Below, piece by piece: positions 50,736-59,442 of a DNA stretch of 64,000 nt. Below the pieces are notes generated by a model that worked only from the letters and a program-made list of their open reading frames with translations, did not search any database and was not told the DNA's origin. Origin of the DNA: Alphaproteobacteria bacterium (GTDB lineage Bacteria > Pseudomonadota > Alphaproteobacteria > Rhizobiales > CAJQND01); contig JAAEUE010000365.1 of assembly GCA_024227565.1 (NCBI GenBank), positions 1-64,000 of the forward strand. The letters are read 5' to 3'. How positions within the stretch are numbered: position 1 is the first letter of the stretch; every line of letters starts with the position of its first letter. The position numbers were made by a program, and so were the translations under genes.

Positions 50736-51992
50736 TTAGTTATAGGCCTTCTGGCACTTAGGCACTTCGCGCCCGGGCACGCCGATCTTTTTGAAGATGG
50801 CCGGGTCGATGCCCATGGTCTGGTTCACGTTGGGTACAACTTTCACCAGCTTGTTCACCAGATTGCCTTTGTCGTCCTTGGCCACTTCGGTCACGAAGTT
50901 GGTGCCGATGGCCTGGCGGTTTGCATCAAGCGAGATCTTGCCGTTTGGCGCGTCAAGCACAGTGGCTTTCAGAGCTTCGCGGAACTTCTTGTGACCATCA
51001 CTCAGATCGCCTTTGACCGTTTCCAGCGCGCTGAACACTGCATTGGCCGCGTTGTAGTAACCCACAGCCATGAGCGCAGGGCTCGGGAAGCGTTTCTCAG
51101 GTGGGAACGCATCCTGGTAGGCTTTCACGAACTTCTGCCAGTTGGGGTCGTCCCAGGTGTCAGCCTGCGGGCCTGCTGCAGGGGTGCCGGCCAGCACTTC
51201 TTTGGCCTTGCCCTTGGAGCTCAGAACCGTCTGGTCAACCATGATGGTGCCACCGATCAGGTTGGCTTCACCGCCAGCCTGGAGATACTGGTTCAGGAAG
51301 TTGACGGCATCGCCGCCACCCAGGCCTAGATAGATCGCATCAACATCTTCGGGCAGAGCCGCGATGATCGAGGCAAAGTCCTTGGTGCCGAGCGGAACCC
51401 AGAAGCGCTCGGTGATCTGGCCGCCTGCCTGGCAATATTCCAGAGCAAAGCCATAAACCTGGGTGTAGATGAACGAATAGTCCTCGCCGATCGTGGCCAC
51501 GGTCTTGTAGCCCTTTTCGTTGAAGACATAGCTGCCGAGGCCGGCCATCCACTGCGCCCCGTCCATGTTGAAGCGGTAGAAGTTGTCTGCCGGTTCCACA
51601 AAGGTGGTTTCCTGGGCGCCGGAAATGCCGTTCACGAACGTCACTTGCGGTTGGGTTTTCGCATAGTTTTTCACGGCAATGCCTTCAGAGCCTGACAATG
51701 GGCCGATAACGATATCGACCTTGTCCTGCTCAACCACCTTGCGCACGGCGCGCACGGCTGAGTCCGGGCTGGCATCGGTCGGCGCGATAATCACTTCGAT
51801 TTCGCGTCCGGCGGCCATGTTTTTCCATTCCTTAAGGGCAATCTGCATGCCCCTGAAGCCATCTTCGCCCAGCACTGTGTACGTGCCTTCAAGTGTTGCC
51901 AGGAAACCGATTTTCAATTTCTCGGCGGCATGTGCCACACTTGTAAGAGCAGCCATCATCACGATGGCTGCGGAAAAGATCCACTTTTTCAT
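50736..51992 (-). CDS. Periplasmic binding protein of a LivJ/K-type ABC importer
   Basis: A 418-residue type I periplasmic binding protein. The signal peptide is Met-Lys-Lys-Trp-Ile-Phe through Ala-His-Ala, followed by Ala-Glu-Lys-Leu-Lys-Ile-Gly-Phe-Leu-Ala. Internal motifs Ala-Val-Arg-Ala-Val-Arg-Lys-Val-Val-Glu and Gly-Pro-Leu-Ser-Gly-Ser-Glu-Gly are characteristic. GGGAGG lies before the ATG. It is separated from livH by the AraC gene and a hairpin, so it may be transcribed separately at a higher level. It belongs to the same class as amide-, urea- and aromatic-acid-binding proteins, and the ligand is not readable from sequence. Confidence 0.93.
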   Translation of the reverse strand: MKKWIFSAAIVMMAALTSVAHAAEKLKIGFLATLEGTYTVLGEDGFRGMQIALKEWKNMAAGREIEVIIAPTDASPDSAVRAVRKVVEQDKVDIVIGPLSGSEGIAVKNYAKTQPQVTFVNGISGAQETTFVEPADNFYRFNMDGAQWMAGLGSYVFNEKGYKTVATIGEDYSFIYTQVYGFALEYCQAGGQITERFWVPLGTKDFASIIAALPEDVDAIYLGLGGGDAVNFLNQYLQAGGEANLIGGTIMVDQTVLSSKGKAKEVLAGTPAAGPQADTWDDPNWQKFVKAYQDAFPPEKRFPSPALMAVGYYNAANAVFSALETVKGDLSDGHKKFREALKATVLDAPNGKISLDANRQAIGTNFVTEVAKDDKGNLVNKLVKVVPNVNQTMGIDPAIFKKIGVPGREVPKCQKAYN

Positions 51993-52196
51993 CTTGTTCC
52001 TCCCTGTCGTCGACCATATTCAGCAGCCTTGGGCTGCCGGTTCATTTGTTCTTCGGATGCCCCGCCTCTCTGCCGAACTCTTTACGGTCACGGCCAGGAA
52101 TTCAGGCGTCCATCGCATCATGATAGCGGAGAATTGGCCCCTTGGGCGACTCTTTTGGCGGCTTACGCATTACATGCAGTCTGTTTTTTGCGCTGA
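51993..52196. other. Intergenic region upstream of the binding-protein gene
   Basis: This 204-bp stretch should hold the binding-protein promoter and the 3' end of the ParA-like gene. No hairpin or small gene is evident. Confidence 0.4.
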
Positions 52197-52847
52197 TCAG
52201 GCGGCGAAAACCTGGCCCAAGACTTCATCTGCTAGCGCCCGCACCTCAGCTCTCGCGGGCCCCGCGCCGCCAATTTCGAGCACGGTTTTGCCGCTTCCCA
52301 TACTGCCGGCAAAGGCGACACGATTGCCAAAATGCGCCTTGGCGACAGGGGTCTGAAGCTTCTTGATGGCTTCAAGGCTCTCGCCGGTGAGGCGGGCTCT
52401 GGCAACGGCGCGGTTGAGCACCACGAGACAGTTGGCCTTTTGTTTGGCGGCGGTTTCAACGGTTGGCGCCGTGGCCCAAAGGTCAACGGGAGAGGGCAAA
52501 ATGGGAATCACCACCAGGTCGGCCGCATCCATGGCCGGGCGGCAATCCCAATCGGCCTTCGGGGGTGTGTCGATGATCACCAGATCGTGGGTTTTGGCCA
52601 GGTTGCGCGCTTCCAGCTTGGCGCCCCAGGCGCTTGCGGTGCGGAGCTCCAGGCCGGCATTTTCGTCGCCGAGGGTTTCACAGCGCTTCAAATACCACTG
52701 ACCCAAACTGCCCTGAGGATCTGTGTCCAGTATGGCAACTGAGGTCCCAGGCTTTCTCAAAATTCCAGCAACGGCAAGATGCGCCGCCAGGGTTGTTTTG
52801 CCCGATCCGCCCTTTTGCTGGGCGATGGTGATGATCTTGCCCGCCAT
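52197..52847 (-). CDS. Orphan ParA/MinD-like ATPase
   Basis: A 216-residue deviant-Walker ATPase. The P-loop is Lys-Gly-Gly-Ser-Gly-Lys-Thr-Thr (12-19) with the deviant Lys of ParA proteins. Asp-Thr-Asp-Pro-Gln-Gly-Ser follows at about 42-48, and Ile-Asp-Thr-Pro-Pro lies near residue 94. No parB gene, parS-like repeats or replication gene is nearby, so it is unlikely to be a chromosome or plasmid partition pair in this window. Such orphans position protein complexes on the nucleoid or membrane. It starts at ATG 52847 with AGGA upstream, 57 bp after the oxygenase gene. Confidence 0.88.
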   Translation of the reverse strand: MAGKIITIAQQKGGSGKTTLAAHLAVAGILRKPGTSVAILDTDPQGSLGQWYLKRCETLGDENAGLELRTASAWGAKLEARNLAKTHDLVIIDTPPKADWDCRPAMDAADLVVIPILPSPVDLWATAPTVETAAKQKANCLVVLNRAVARARLTGESLEAIKKLQTPVAKAHFGNRVAFAGSMGSGKTVLEIGGAGPARAEVRALADEVLGQVFAA

Positions 52848-52904
52848 GAAAAATCCTGCCGCTTTGATGTATCTTATACAGCACCCGGCGGTTCAACCAA
52901 AATG

Positions 52905-53870
52905 CTACGGGCCGATGTACTCAGGAATCTGGGCCACCGGGAACGTGCGCCGCAAGCGCTGCTGGATGTATTTGGAGAACGGTTCCGCCGGCTCCGCAGC
53001 CTGGTTCCCCAAAGGCCCGATTGGGGCGGCGGGGCCGGGATTGACAAAAAAGGGTATGGAATAACGGTCTCGCCCGCCGCGGTTAATGACCCGGTGCGGC
53101 GTGGACGAGAAGCGGCCGTCGGTCCAGATCTGCATGACATTGCCGATATTGATGACAAAGGTGCCTGGAATGGAGGGAGCGCCGATCCACTCGCCATTCT
53201 TGTTCTCAATCTCCAGACCCTCCCCATCATCCTGCCAAAGGATGGTGAAGGCACCGGAATCTGAGTGCGGCACAACACCGATATGCTTGACGCTTTCGGG
53301 CGCATCCTGGGGCGGATAGTGGTTCAACTTGAGCAGCGACATAGGATCTTCGAAGTGGCCATCAAGGCCGGCCTCTCCCAGGCCGAGCGCCATCGCAAAA
53401 CCACGCTGCAGAGCTTTTGACAGGCGTTCCAGCGCTTCAAAGTAGTCCAGCATGGCCCGCTTCAAGCCCGGCGGATGATCGGGCCAAACGTTAGGGCCCT
53501 CCATCGCGCGTTCGGAGCTGAGCGCCCGGTCGTAGCCAACCCAGAAGCCCTCCTGATGGCTCTTGGCGGCGCGCTCCTCGCCCTCATAGCTGCTGTAGTC
53601 CAGAGGCAGATAGCCGCGCATTTGCGGAGTGATGGCCAGCTTCATCTTCTCGGCCATGGGCTGGTTGAAATACAGGCTCGCCTGCTTGCGCAACTCTGTG
53701 ATCAGCCCAGGAGCAACGCCGTGGCCTTGAACATAGAAGAAGCCCACATCCGTGCAGGCCGCTTCCAGAGCCTCAACCAGGCTGTCGTTGCTGCCACCGT
53801 CCAACAGCGTGCCAACGTCAAGTTGCGGGATCTCTGAGAAATCCAGCCGCCTGGAAAGTGGAATAGCCAT
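52905..53870 (-). CDS. Isopenicillin-N-synthase-like 2-oxoglutarate/Fe(II) oxygenase
   Basis: A 321-residue oxygenase from ATG 53870. A longer upstream frame would run through the adjacent alcohol dehydrogenase gene and is rejected. The non-heme iron ligands are His202, Asp204 (Pro-His-Ser-Asp-Ser) and His259 (Thr-Pro-His-Arg-Val). The co-substrate motif is Arg269-Tyr-Ser271. The N-terminal DIOX_N segment (Asp-Phe-Ser-Glu-Ile-Pro-Gln-Leu-Asp-Val, then Gly-Phe-Phe-Tyr-Val) is present. Such enzymes hydroxylate or desaturate small molecules. It is 11 bp after an alcohol dehydrogenase gene, so it could be the next step of a shared pathway. Confidence 0.92.
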   Translation of the reverse strand: MAIPLSRRLDFSEIPQLDVGTLLDGGSNDSLVEALEAACTDVGFFYVQGHGVAPGLITELRKQASLYFNQPMAEKMKLAITPQMRGYLPLDYSSYEGEERAAKSHQEGFWVGYDRALSSERAMEGPNVWPDHPPGLKRAMLDYFEALERLSKALQRGFAMALGLGEAGLDGHFEDPMSLLKLNHYPPQDAPESVKHIGVVPHSDSGAFTILWQDDGEGLEIENKNGEWIGAPSIPGTFVINIGNVMQIWTDGRFSSTPHRVINRGGRDRYSIPFFVNPGPAAPIGPLGNQAAEPAEPFSKYIQQRLRRTFPVAQIPEYIGP

Positions 53871-53881
53871 GGGCGCCCCGC

Positions 53882-54946
53882 TCAGTCTGCGTTCAGAACG
53901 ATTCTGCCGGTCACGTTGCCCTTGCGCAAATCGTTGAGAGAACGGTCTACCGCCGAAAGCGGCCGGGATTCCACAGGTAGCTCCTTCACCTTGCCGGCCC
54001 GCACCAAACCCAAAAGCTCCTTCAGATCGCCGCTGCACCCCACGTGGCAGCCAGCTATGGTGAGCGCTTTTTGCGGCAACCAGGGCAGAGGCATCTTGAG
54101 ATCGCCGCCATGCAAGCCAAGCACCACATAGCGCCCGGTCTTGGTGAGGGCCCGCACGGCAATATAGGACGTGGACGGCACACCCACCGTGTCCACAACG
54201 CCGGTCAGCTTGTTGCCGGTCATCGCCTGCAGTTTTTCAACCGCGCCGTCCTCGGAGCTGTCGAGCACCTTGTCGGCGCCCATGTTTTTTGCAGTCTCCA
54301 GTTTGGCCGCCACATTGTCTAGGGCCACAATCTGCCCATAGCCCATGGCTTTGGCGATGGCGATGGCATTAAGACCCAGGCCGCCGGTTCCCATGATCGC
54401 GATCCATTCGTCGCCGCGCACAGGGCCCATCTTCTTCAAACCGCTGAAAACCGTTAGACCAGAGCAGGCGTGCGGGGTCACCATGTCCAGGTCCATGCCC
54501 TCCACATCGATGAGAAACTTGGGATGCTCGATCAGACAATGGGTGGCGTAGCCGCCATCCTGCACCAATCCGACGAACCGCGAGCCGGTACAGTCGTTCT
54601 CCCGGTCTTCCTGGCAAGCCTGGCACTTGCGGCACCCAATCCAGGGAAACACCAGCATGGTCTGGCCAACGCTGACGCCGTCTGCATCGGGACCGAGTGC
54701 GATCACCTGGCCGGCAATTTCATGGCCCAGCGCCTTGGGCAGCGCGATGCCCCGGTCTTCCATGCGCAGCACGCCTTCTTCGCCGAGATCAAAGTAGCCA
54801 TCAGAAATGTGGACGTCGGAGTGACAGACGCCGGCACGGCGCACGCGCAACAAGACTTCGGTGCCCGAGGGCACTGGCATGGGGCGCTGCTGCTCCTGCA
54901 ACGGTTTGCCAAATTCAACCACGTCATAGCTGGTGTACGTCGCCAT
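53882..54946 (-). CDS. Zinc-dependent alcohol dehydrogenase
   Basis: A 354-residue medium-chain dehydrogenase. Catalytic zinc ligands are Cys41 and His75/Glu76 (Ala-Leu-Gly-His-Glu). The structural zinc set is Cys105, Cys108, Cys111 and Cys119. The NAD-binding Gly-Thr-Gly-Gly-Leu-Gly motif (about 186-191) is intact. It oxidises a primary or secondary alcohol. GGGAG lies before the ATG. It sits between the HMG-CoA-lyase-like gene (20-bp gap upstream) and the oxygenase gene. Confidence 0.93.
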   Translation of the reverse strand: MATYTSYDVVEFGKPLQEQQRPMPVPSGTEVLLRVRRAGVCHSDVHISDGYFDLGEEGVLRMEDRGIALPKALGHEIAGQVIALGPDADGVSVGQTMLVFPWIGCRKCQACQEDRENDCTGSRFVGLVQDGGYATHCLIEHPKFLIDVEGMDLDMVTPHACSGLTVFSGLKKMGPVRGDEWIAIMGTGGLGLNAIAIAKAMGYGQIVALDNVAAKLETAKNMGADKVLDSSEDGAVEKLQAMTGNKLTGVVDTVGVPSTSYIAVRALTKTGRYVVLGLHGGDLKMPLPWLPQKALTIAGCHVGCSGDLKELLGLVRAGKVKELPVESRPLSAVDRSLNDLRKGNVTGRIVLNAD

Positions 54947-54966
54947 TCTTCAACTCCCTTGTTCTT

Positions 54967-55893
54967 TTATGCAGCCGGTCGGAATGTCTTGGCCGGCTTT
55001 GCTTTCATCAGTCGGCCTTCCACCCGTTCGGTGGGCAGCCACTCATCCAGTTTTGCACGAACCTCCAACAGGGCGGAGATGTCTATGCCCGTCCCAAGCC
55101 CAATGCTTTCCAGAAGGTAGACGCAGTCCTCAGTCGCAATGTTGCCGGTCGCACCGGGCGCGAAGGGGCACCCACCGAGCCCTCCCAAGGAAGCGTCAAA
55201 CCGCCTTATTCCCGCGTCAGCCGCGGCGACCACATTGGCAAGCCCCATGGCGCGTGTGTCGTGGAAATGGGCTGCAATCGGCACCGCGCCGGTATAACTG
55301 GTCAACACAGAAAATAGTGTGCGCACCTGATGCGGATTGGCGTACCCCACCGTATCGGCCACATTCACTTCATCGGCGCCAGCCTCCGCCAGCTGAGCGG
55401 CAATTTCAAAGACGCGGAGTTCAGGCACCTCGCCTTGGATGCTGCAGCCGAACGCCGTTGCGATCGCGCAGGACAGCTCCACCTTGCCGGCCAAACCTCT
55501 GGCTTCGCGTTCGGCAACCAGATCGCGGAACTCGGCAAGGGACGCATCGGTCGACTTGCGCACATTGGAGAGATTGTGCTCCTCGCTGGCCGAGAGCACG
55601 AAGGTGATCTTTTCCGCGCCATGGTCGAGCGCGCGGGTGCCGCCCTTGAGATTGGGGACCAATACGGAGGGCCGGAGGCCGGGAATGGTCTTCGCACCGG
55701 CCAGAACCTCGGCTGCATCCGCAAACTGCGGGATCACCGAAGGCGGGACGAACGAGGTGACTTCGATTTCATTGAACCCGGCGGCCGCCTGCAACCGGCA
55801 CCACTCCAATTTGGTTTCGGTCGGCAGCATGTCTTTGACGAGCTGCAGGCCATCCCTCAAGCCCACTTCGCGTATGATTGCCATATCCGCCAT
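54967..55893 (-). CDS. Hydroxymethylglutaryl-CoA lyase family
   Basis: A 308-residue HMGL-like TIM barrel. Arg-Glu-Val-Gly-Leu-Arg13-Asp14-Gly binds metal and substrate; His209 and His211 (His-Phe-His-Asp-Thr-Arg) are further ligands. Cys242 lies in the catalytic Gly-Gly-Cys-Pro-Phe-Ala-Pro-Gly-Ala loop. HMG-CoA lyase makes acetyl-CoA and acetoacetate from HMG-CoA in leucine breakdown. No methylcrotonyl-CoA carboxylase is present here, so related substrates such as hydroxy-methylglutaryl or citramalyl derivatives should be considered. It follows an enoyl-CoA hydratase gene by 11 bp. Confidence 0.93.
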   Translation of the reverse strand: MADMAIIREVGLRDGLQLVKDMLPTETKLEWCRLQAAAGFNEIEVTSFVPPSVIPQFADAAEVLAGAKTIPGLRPSVLVPNLKGGTRALDHGAEKITFVLSASEEHNLSNVRKSTDASLAEFRDLVAEREARGLAGKVELSCAIATAFGCSIQGEVPELRVFEIAAQLAEAGADEVNVADTVGYANPHQVRTLFSVLTSYTGAVPIAAHFHDTRAMGLANVVAAADAGIRRFDASLGGLGGCPFAPGATGNIATEDCVYLLESIGLGTGIDISALLEVRAKLDEWLPTERVEGRLMKAKPAKTFRPAA

Positions 55894-55904
55894 ATCGATC
55901 TGCC

Positions 55905-56702
55905 TCAGCGTCCCTCAAACTTGGGTTCGCGCTTTTCATTGAACGCGAGCACGCCCTCGTGCCGGTCGTCGGTCGGCACGGTGCGATTATACGCTTCGAT
56001 CTCGAAGGTTAAACCATCGCGCAACGACATTTGCAGGCCGCGGTGGATGGCCTGCTTGGCCTGGCGCACGGCAATGGGTGCGTTCCCGGCGATGCGCGTG
56101 GCAATGATCAAAACCTCTTCCAACAACTTGTCTTTGGGGAACACCGCATTGACCAGGCCCCAGGCATGGGCCTCGGCGGCGCTGAAGGGTTTGCTGGCAA
56201 GGATGAGTTCTTTCGCCCGCCGCTCGCCAATGGCACGCGACAGGGTTTGTGTGCCGCCGGCTCCGGGGATGATGCCGATTTGGGTTTCCGTCTGGGCAAA
56301 GCGGGCCGCGTCGGCCGCATAGAGAAAATCCATGGCGCAGGCTATCTCGCAGCCGCCGGCATAGGCAGCGCCATTAATGGCGCCAACAATCGGAACTGGG
56401 CAATCTAGAACCGCACGCAACATCCGCTCAAACACCAAGTGCTGTTTGCCCCAGGCCTCGTCGCTCATGCCTTTGCGTTCTTTCAGATCGCCGCCGGCGC
56501 AAAAAGCTCCATCGCCCGCACCTGTAACAATGGTACAGCGGGTGTCGCCGGGGTCGAGCGCAAGGTCTTCGAACAGCTCGACAATGTCGCGCGCCATCTG
56601 GGTGTTGAACGCATTCGCCGCCTCCGGCCGGTTCAAGGTGACCAACAGGACGTGGGGTGCGGGGTGTTCGATCTTGAGGGTGGAGAAGTCTTTGCTTGCC
56701 AT
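55905..56702 (-). CDS. Enoyl-CoA hydratase/isomerase family protein
   Basis: A 265-residue crotonase from ATG 56702; a longer frame adds 20 atypical residues. Key features are Leu-Asn-Arg-Pro-Glu-Ala-Ala-Asn-Ala-Phe, the oxyanion loop Phe-Cys-Ala-Gly-Gly-Asp-Leu-Lys, and Gly-Gly-Cys-Glu-Ile-Ala plus a Thr-Glu-Thr-Gln-Ile-Gly motif, which supply the two catalytic Glu residues of hydratases. It probably hydrates an unsaturated acyl-CoA, giving the 3-hydroxyacyl-CoA for the adjacent HMGL-like enzyme. It is the first gene of the minus-strand operon and is divergent from the CoA-transferase gene over 70 bp. Confidence 0.92.
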   Translation of the reverse strand: MASKDFSTLKIEHPAPHVLLVTLNRPEAANAFNTQMARDIVELFEDLALDPGDTRCTIVTGAGDGAFCAGGDLKERKGMSDEAWGKQHLVFERMLRAVLDCPVPIVGAINGAAYAGGCEIACAMDFLYAADAARFAQTETQIGIIPGAGGTQTLSRAIGERRAKELILASKPFSAAEAHAWGLVNAVFPKDKLLEEVLIIATRIAGNAPIAVRQAKQAIHRGLQMSLRDGLTFEIEAYNRTVPTDDRHEGVLAFNEKREPKFEGR

Positions 56703-56772
56703 GGTGGTTGTTTTTTCGCCTGAACCCGTCTTCAGCACAAGTATATTGTGTGCTTGCGCCAATTGAGGCCAT
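56703..56772. promoter_or_regulatory. Short divergent promoter region
   Basis: Only 70 bp separates the start of the enoyl-CoA hydratase gene (minus) from that of the CoA-transferase gene (plus). Both catabolic operons must share overlapping promoter elements here, suggesting joint control. No regulator gene is adjacent. Confidence 0.45.
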
Positions 56773-57930
56773 ATGCCCGCCGACGGAAACTATGAGGCGA
56801 AGTGTGCAATGGGATTGAACCGCGAGCTTGAGGGCATTCTGGTCATATCGCTCGAGCAGGCCGTTGCGGCCCCCTATTGCGGGTTGCTGCTGGCGGATGC
56901 CGGCGCGCGCGTCATCAAGGTGGAGCGGCCAGAGGGCGATTTCGCCCGCGGGTATAACAAGGCCGCTGGCGGTCACAGCACGTTCTTTGCCTGGCTCAAC
57001 AGGGGCAAGGAATCCATTTGTCTCGATCTGAACACGCCTGAAGATCAGGATATGCTGCGCCAGCTTGTGCGCAAAGCCGATGTGTTTGTGAGCAACCTGG
57101 CCCCTGGCGCGCTGGAGAAGCGTGGTTTTGGATACGAGGCCCTGTCGGCTGAGAATCCTGGGCTAATTGCGTGCGAGCTCACCGGATATGGCCGCACCGG
57201 CGCGGCGGCAGATAAGAAAGCCTATGACTTTCTGGTGCAAGGCGAAGCCGGGGTTTGCGCTGTAACCGGCACCCCGGAGCAACCGGCGCGGGTTGGGGTT
57301 TCCATCACCGACATCTCCACCGGGCTCACTGCCTTCTCCGCCATCCTGCGGGCACTCATTCAGCGTGGGCGCACCGGCAAGGGGATCGAGATCAATCTCT
57401 CCATGTTCGATGTTCTGGCCGAATGGATGAACATGCCCTTGCTCGATTACCGCTACGGCGGCAAGGCAGTGCAGCGCATGGCGCTCACCCACCCTCACAT
57501 CGCGCCTTATGGGGCGTTCGATACGGCCGATGGAAGCCAGGTCTTGATCTCGGTTCAAAATGACCGCGAGTGGGTCAGTCTTTGCGCAAACGTTCTGGGC
57601 AAGCCTGAGCTTGGCGCCGACCCGCGCTTTGTTCACAACACCGAACGCATCGCAAACCGGGAAGCGGTGGAGGCGGAGGTGAACGCGGTGTTCGGCAAGA
57701 TTGAACGCACCGAACTGATGGAGATTCTCGGCAAAGCACGCATCGCTTGTTCCCAGCTCAGCAGCGTTGAGGACCTTTCCGACCACCACCTGCTGCGCAA
57801 CCTCCCTATCCGCTTTGCGGAAACTGACCTTGAGGTGGCAGACTTGCCGGTCCAGATAGATGGCGACCGCGCAACCGAAGTGCCTTTGCTGGATCAACAC
57901 GGCGCCGCCATTCGCGCTGAATTCACCTGA
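56773..57930 (+). CDS. CaiB/BaiF (class III) CoA-transferase
   Basis: A 385-residue family III CoA-transferase, which moves CoA between carboxylic acids through an aspartyl-CoA thioester. The catalytic Asp180 lies in Val-Ser-Ile-Thr-Asp-Ile-Ser-Thr-Gly. The N-terminal Gln-Ala-Val-Ala-Ala-Pro-Tyr-Cys-Gly and Asp-Ala-Gly-Ala-Arg-Val-Ile-Lys-Val-Glu segments are typical, as is Leu-Asp-Leu-Asn near 84-87. ATG 56773 has TTGAGG just upstream; ATG 56809 is a possible shorter start. It probably activates the substrate acid for the acyl-CoA dehydrogenase two genes further on. Confidence 0.93.
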   Translation: MPADGNYEAKCAMGLNRELEGILVISLEQAVAAPYCGLLLADAGARVIKVERPEGDFARGYNKAAGGHSTFFAWLNRGKESICLDLNTPEDQDMLRQLVRKADVFVSNLAPGALEKRGFGYEALSAENPGLIACELTGYGRTGAAADKKAYDFLVQGEAGVCAVTGTPEQPARVGVSITDISTGLTAFSAILRALIQRGRTGKGIEINLSMFDVLAEWMNMPLLDYRYGGKAVQRMALTHPHIAPYGAFDTADGSQVLISVQNDREWVSLCANVLGKPELGADPRFVHNTERIANREAVEAEVNAVFGKIERTELMEILGKARIACSQLSSVEDLSDHHLLRNLPIRFAETDLEVADLPVQIDGDRATEVPLLDQHGAAIRAEFT

Positions 57931-57948
57931 ATTAAGGAAGAGCCCGTC

Positions 57949-59424
57949 ATGGAAAAATACAATCACTATATCAACGGCAACTGGGTGAGCCCTTCGGCGG
58001 GCGAATGGTTTGACACCGACAACCCTTACACCGGCGAAACCTGGGCGCAGATCGCCAAGGGCAACGCGAAAGACGTGGATGTTGCCGTGGCCGCCGCCAA
58101 AGCCGCCTTCGAAGGCGAATGGGGCGCGATGAAGCCCACCGCGCGCGGCAAGCTTCTGGTCAAACTTGCTGAACTGGTTGAGCGCGACGCTGCCCGCCTC
58201 GGCGAAATCGAGGTGATGGACAACGGCAAGCTGATCGCCGAGATGGGCGGGCAGACCAAATATATGGCCGAATGGTACCGCTACTATGGCGGGCTTGCCG
58301 ACAAAGTCGAAGGGTCCGTCATCCCCACCGACAAAGAGGGGATCTTCAACTTCACCCGGCACGAGCCGTTGGGTGTGGTGGGCATGATCACCCCGTGGAA
58401 TTCGCCGCTTCTGCTGTTGGCCTGGAAGCTTTCCGTTGCGCTTGCCGCCGGCAACACCGCGGTCGTCAAACCTTCGGAATTCACTTCGGCGTCCACGTTA
58501 GAGTTTATGAGCCTGATCGAAGAGGCGGGCTTCCCGCCAGGTGTGGTGAATGTGGTCACCGGCTTCGGGCTGGATGTGGGCGCGCCGATTGTGGAGCATC
58601 CCGACGTGGCCAAGATTGCGTTCACGGGCTCTGATCTGTCGGGGCAGAAAATCTACGAGTCCGCTGCAAAGCAGATTAAACCTGTGACCCTGGAGCTGGG
58701 CGGCAAGTCGCCCAACATCGTGTTTGATGATGCTGACATTGAGGCCGCCGTGATGGGCGCCATCTCAGGCATCTTTGCAGCCACGGGCCAAACCTGCATC
58801 GCCGGCTCGCGCCTGCTCTTGCAGAAGTCCATTCACAACCAGTTCGTGGACAGGTTGGTGGAAGTGGCCCAGAGTGCCACCATCGGCGATCCCATGTCGC
58901 TGGACACCCACGTGGGCCCCGTGACCACGCCGCCGCAATATCAAAAGATCCTCGATTACATCGATGTCGCCAAACAGGATGGTGCGACCTGCATTCTGGG
59001 CGGCAAGCCCTATGACGGTCCTGGTGCAAAAGGCAGCCAGTTTGTGGAGCCCACCATCTTCACCGGCGTCGATAACACCATGCGCATCGCCCAGGAGGAA
59101 GTGTTCGGCCCGGTGCTCGGCATCATCCCGTTCGATACTGAAGAAGATGCCATCCGCATTGGCAACGATGTGAACTTCGGTCTGGCTGCCGGGGTTTGGA
59201 CCCAAGACATTGGACGCGCCATACGCATGTCGGAGAAGCTGCGCGTGGGCACCGTGTGGGTGAACACCTACCGTGCGGTGAGCTACACCTCTCCGTTCGG
59301 TGGCTACAAACGTTCAGGTCTTGGGCGCGAAAGCGGCATGGAGGCGATCAAGGATTTCATGCAAGTGAAGTCGGTCTGGATCGCCCAGCAGACCAGTGTC
59401 GCCAATCCGTTCATCATGCGCTGA
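57949..59424 (+). CDS. Aldehyde dehydrogenase
   Basis: A 491-residue NAD(P)+ aldehyde dehydrogenase. The general base is Glu249 (Leu-Glu-Leu-Gly-Gly), and the nucleophile Cys283 is in Gly-Gln-Thr-Cys-Ile-Ala-Gly. Phe-Thr-Gly-Ser-Asp and Gln-Glu-Glu-Val-Phe-Gly-Pro-Val are present. AAGGAAGAG precedes its ATG, and it follows the CoA-transferase gene by 18 bp. It may turn the aldehyde made by the divergent alcohol dehydrogenase into the acid used for CoA activation. It is a paralogue of the enzyme at 4.8-6.2 kb but not closely similar. Confidence 0.93.
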   Translation: MEKYNHYINGNWVSPSAGEWFDTDNPYTGETWAQIAKGNAKDVDVAVAAAKAAFEGEWGAMKPTARGKLLVKLAELVERDAARLGEIEVMDNGKLIAEMGGQTKYMAEWYRYYGGLADKVEGSVIPTDKEGIFNFTRHEPLGVVGMITPWNSPLLLLAWKLSVALAAGNTAVVKPSEFTSASTLEFMSLIEEAGFPPGVVNVVTGFGLDVGAPIVEHPDVAKIAFTGSDLSGQKIYESAAKQIKPVTLELGGKSPNIVFDDADIEAAVMGAISGIFAATGQTCIAGSRLLLQKSIHNQFVDRLVEVAQSATIGDPMSLDTHVGPVTTPPQYQKILDYIDVAKQDGATCILGGKPYDGPGAKGSQFVEPTIFTGVDNTMRIAQEEVFGPVLGIIPFDTEEDAIRIGNDVNFGLAAGVWTQDIGRAIRMSEKLRVGTVWVNTYRAVSYTSPFGGYKRSGLGRESGMEAIKDFMQVKSVWIAQQTSVANPFIMR

Positions 59425-59442
59425 GCTGGACACGTCACTTAC

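Noticed and set aside
53871..54038. 56-residue N-terminal extension of the 2OG-oxygenase
   Set aside because: It lies over the end of the alcohol dehydrogenase gene in another frame; the family N-terminus starts at ATG 53870.
54470..55120. Plus-strand frames of about 200 codons over the alcohol dehydrogenase and HMGL-like genes
   Set aside because: They are antisense shadows without motifs; both minus-strand genes have complete catalytic sets.
57163..58362. 399-codon open frame on the minus strand
   Set aside because: It is antisense to the CoA-transferase and aldehyde dehydrogenase genes and crosses their boundary; no protein family is visible.
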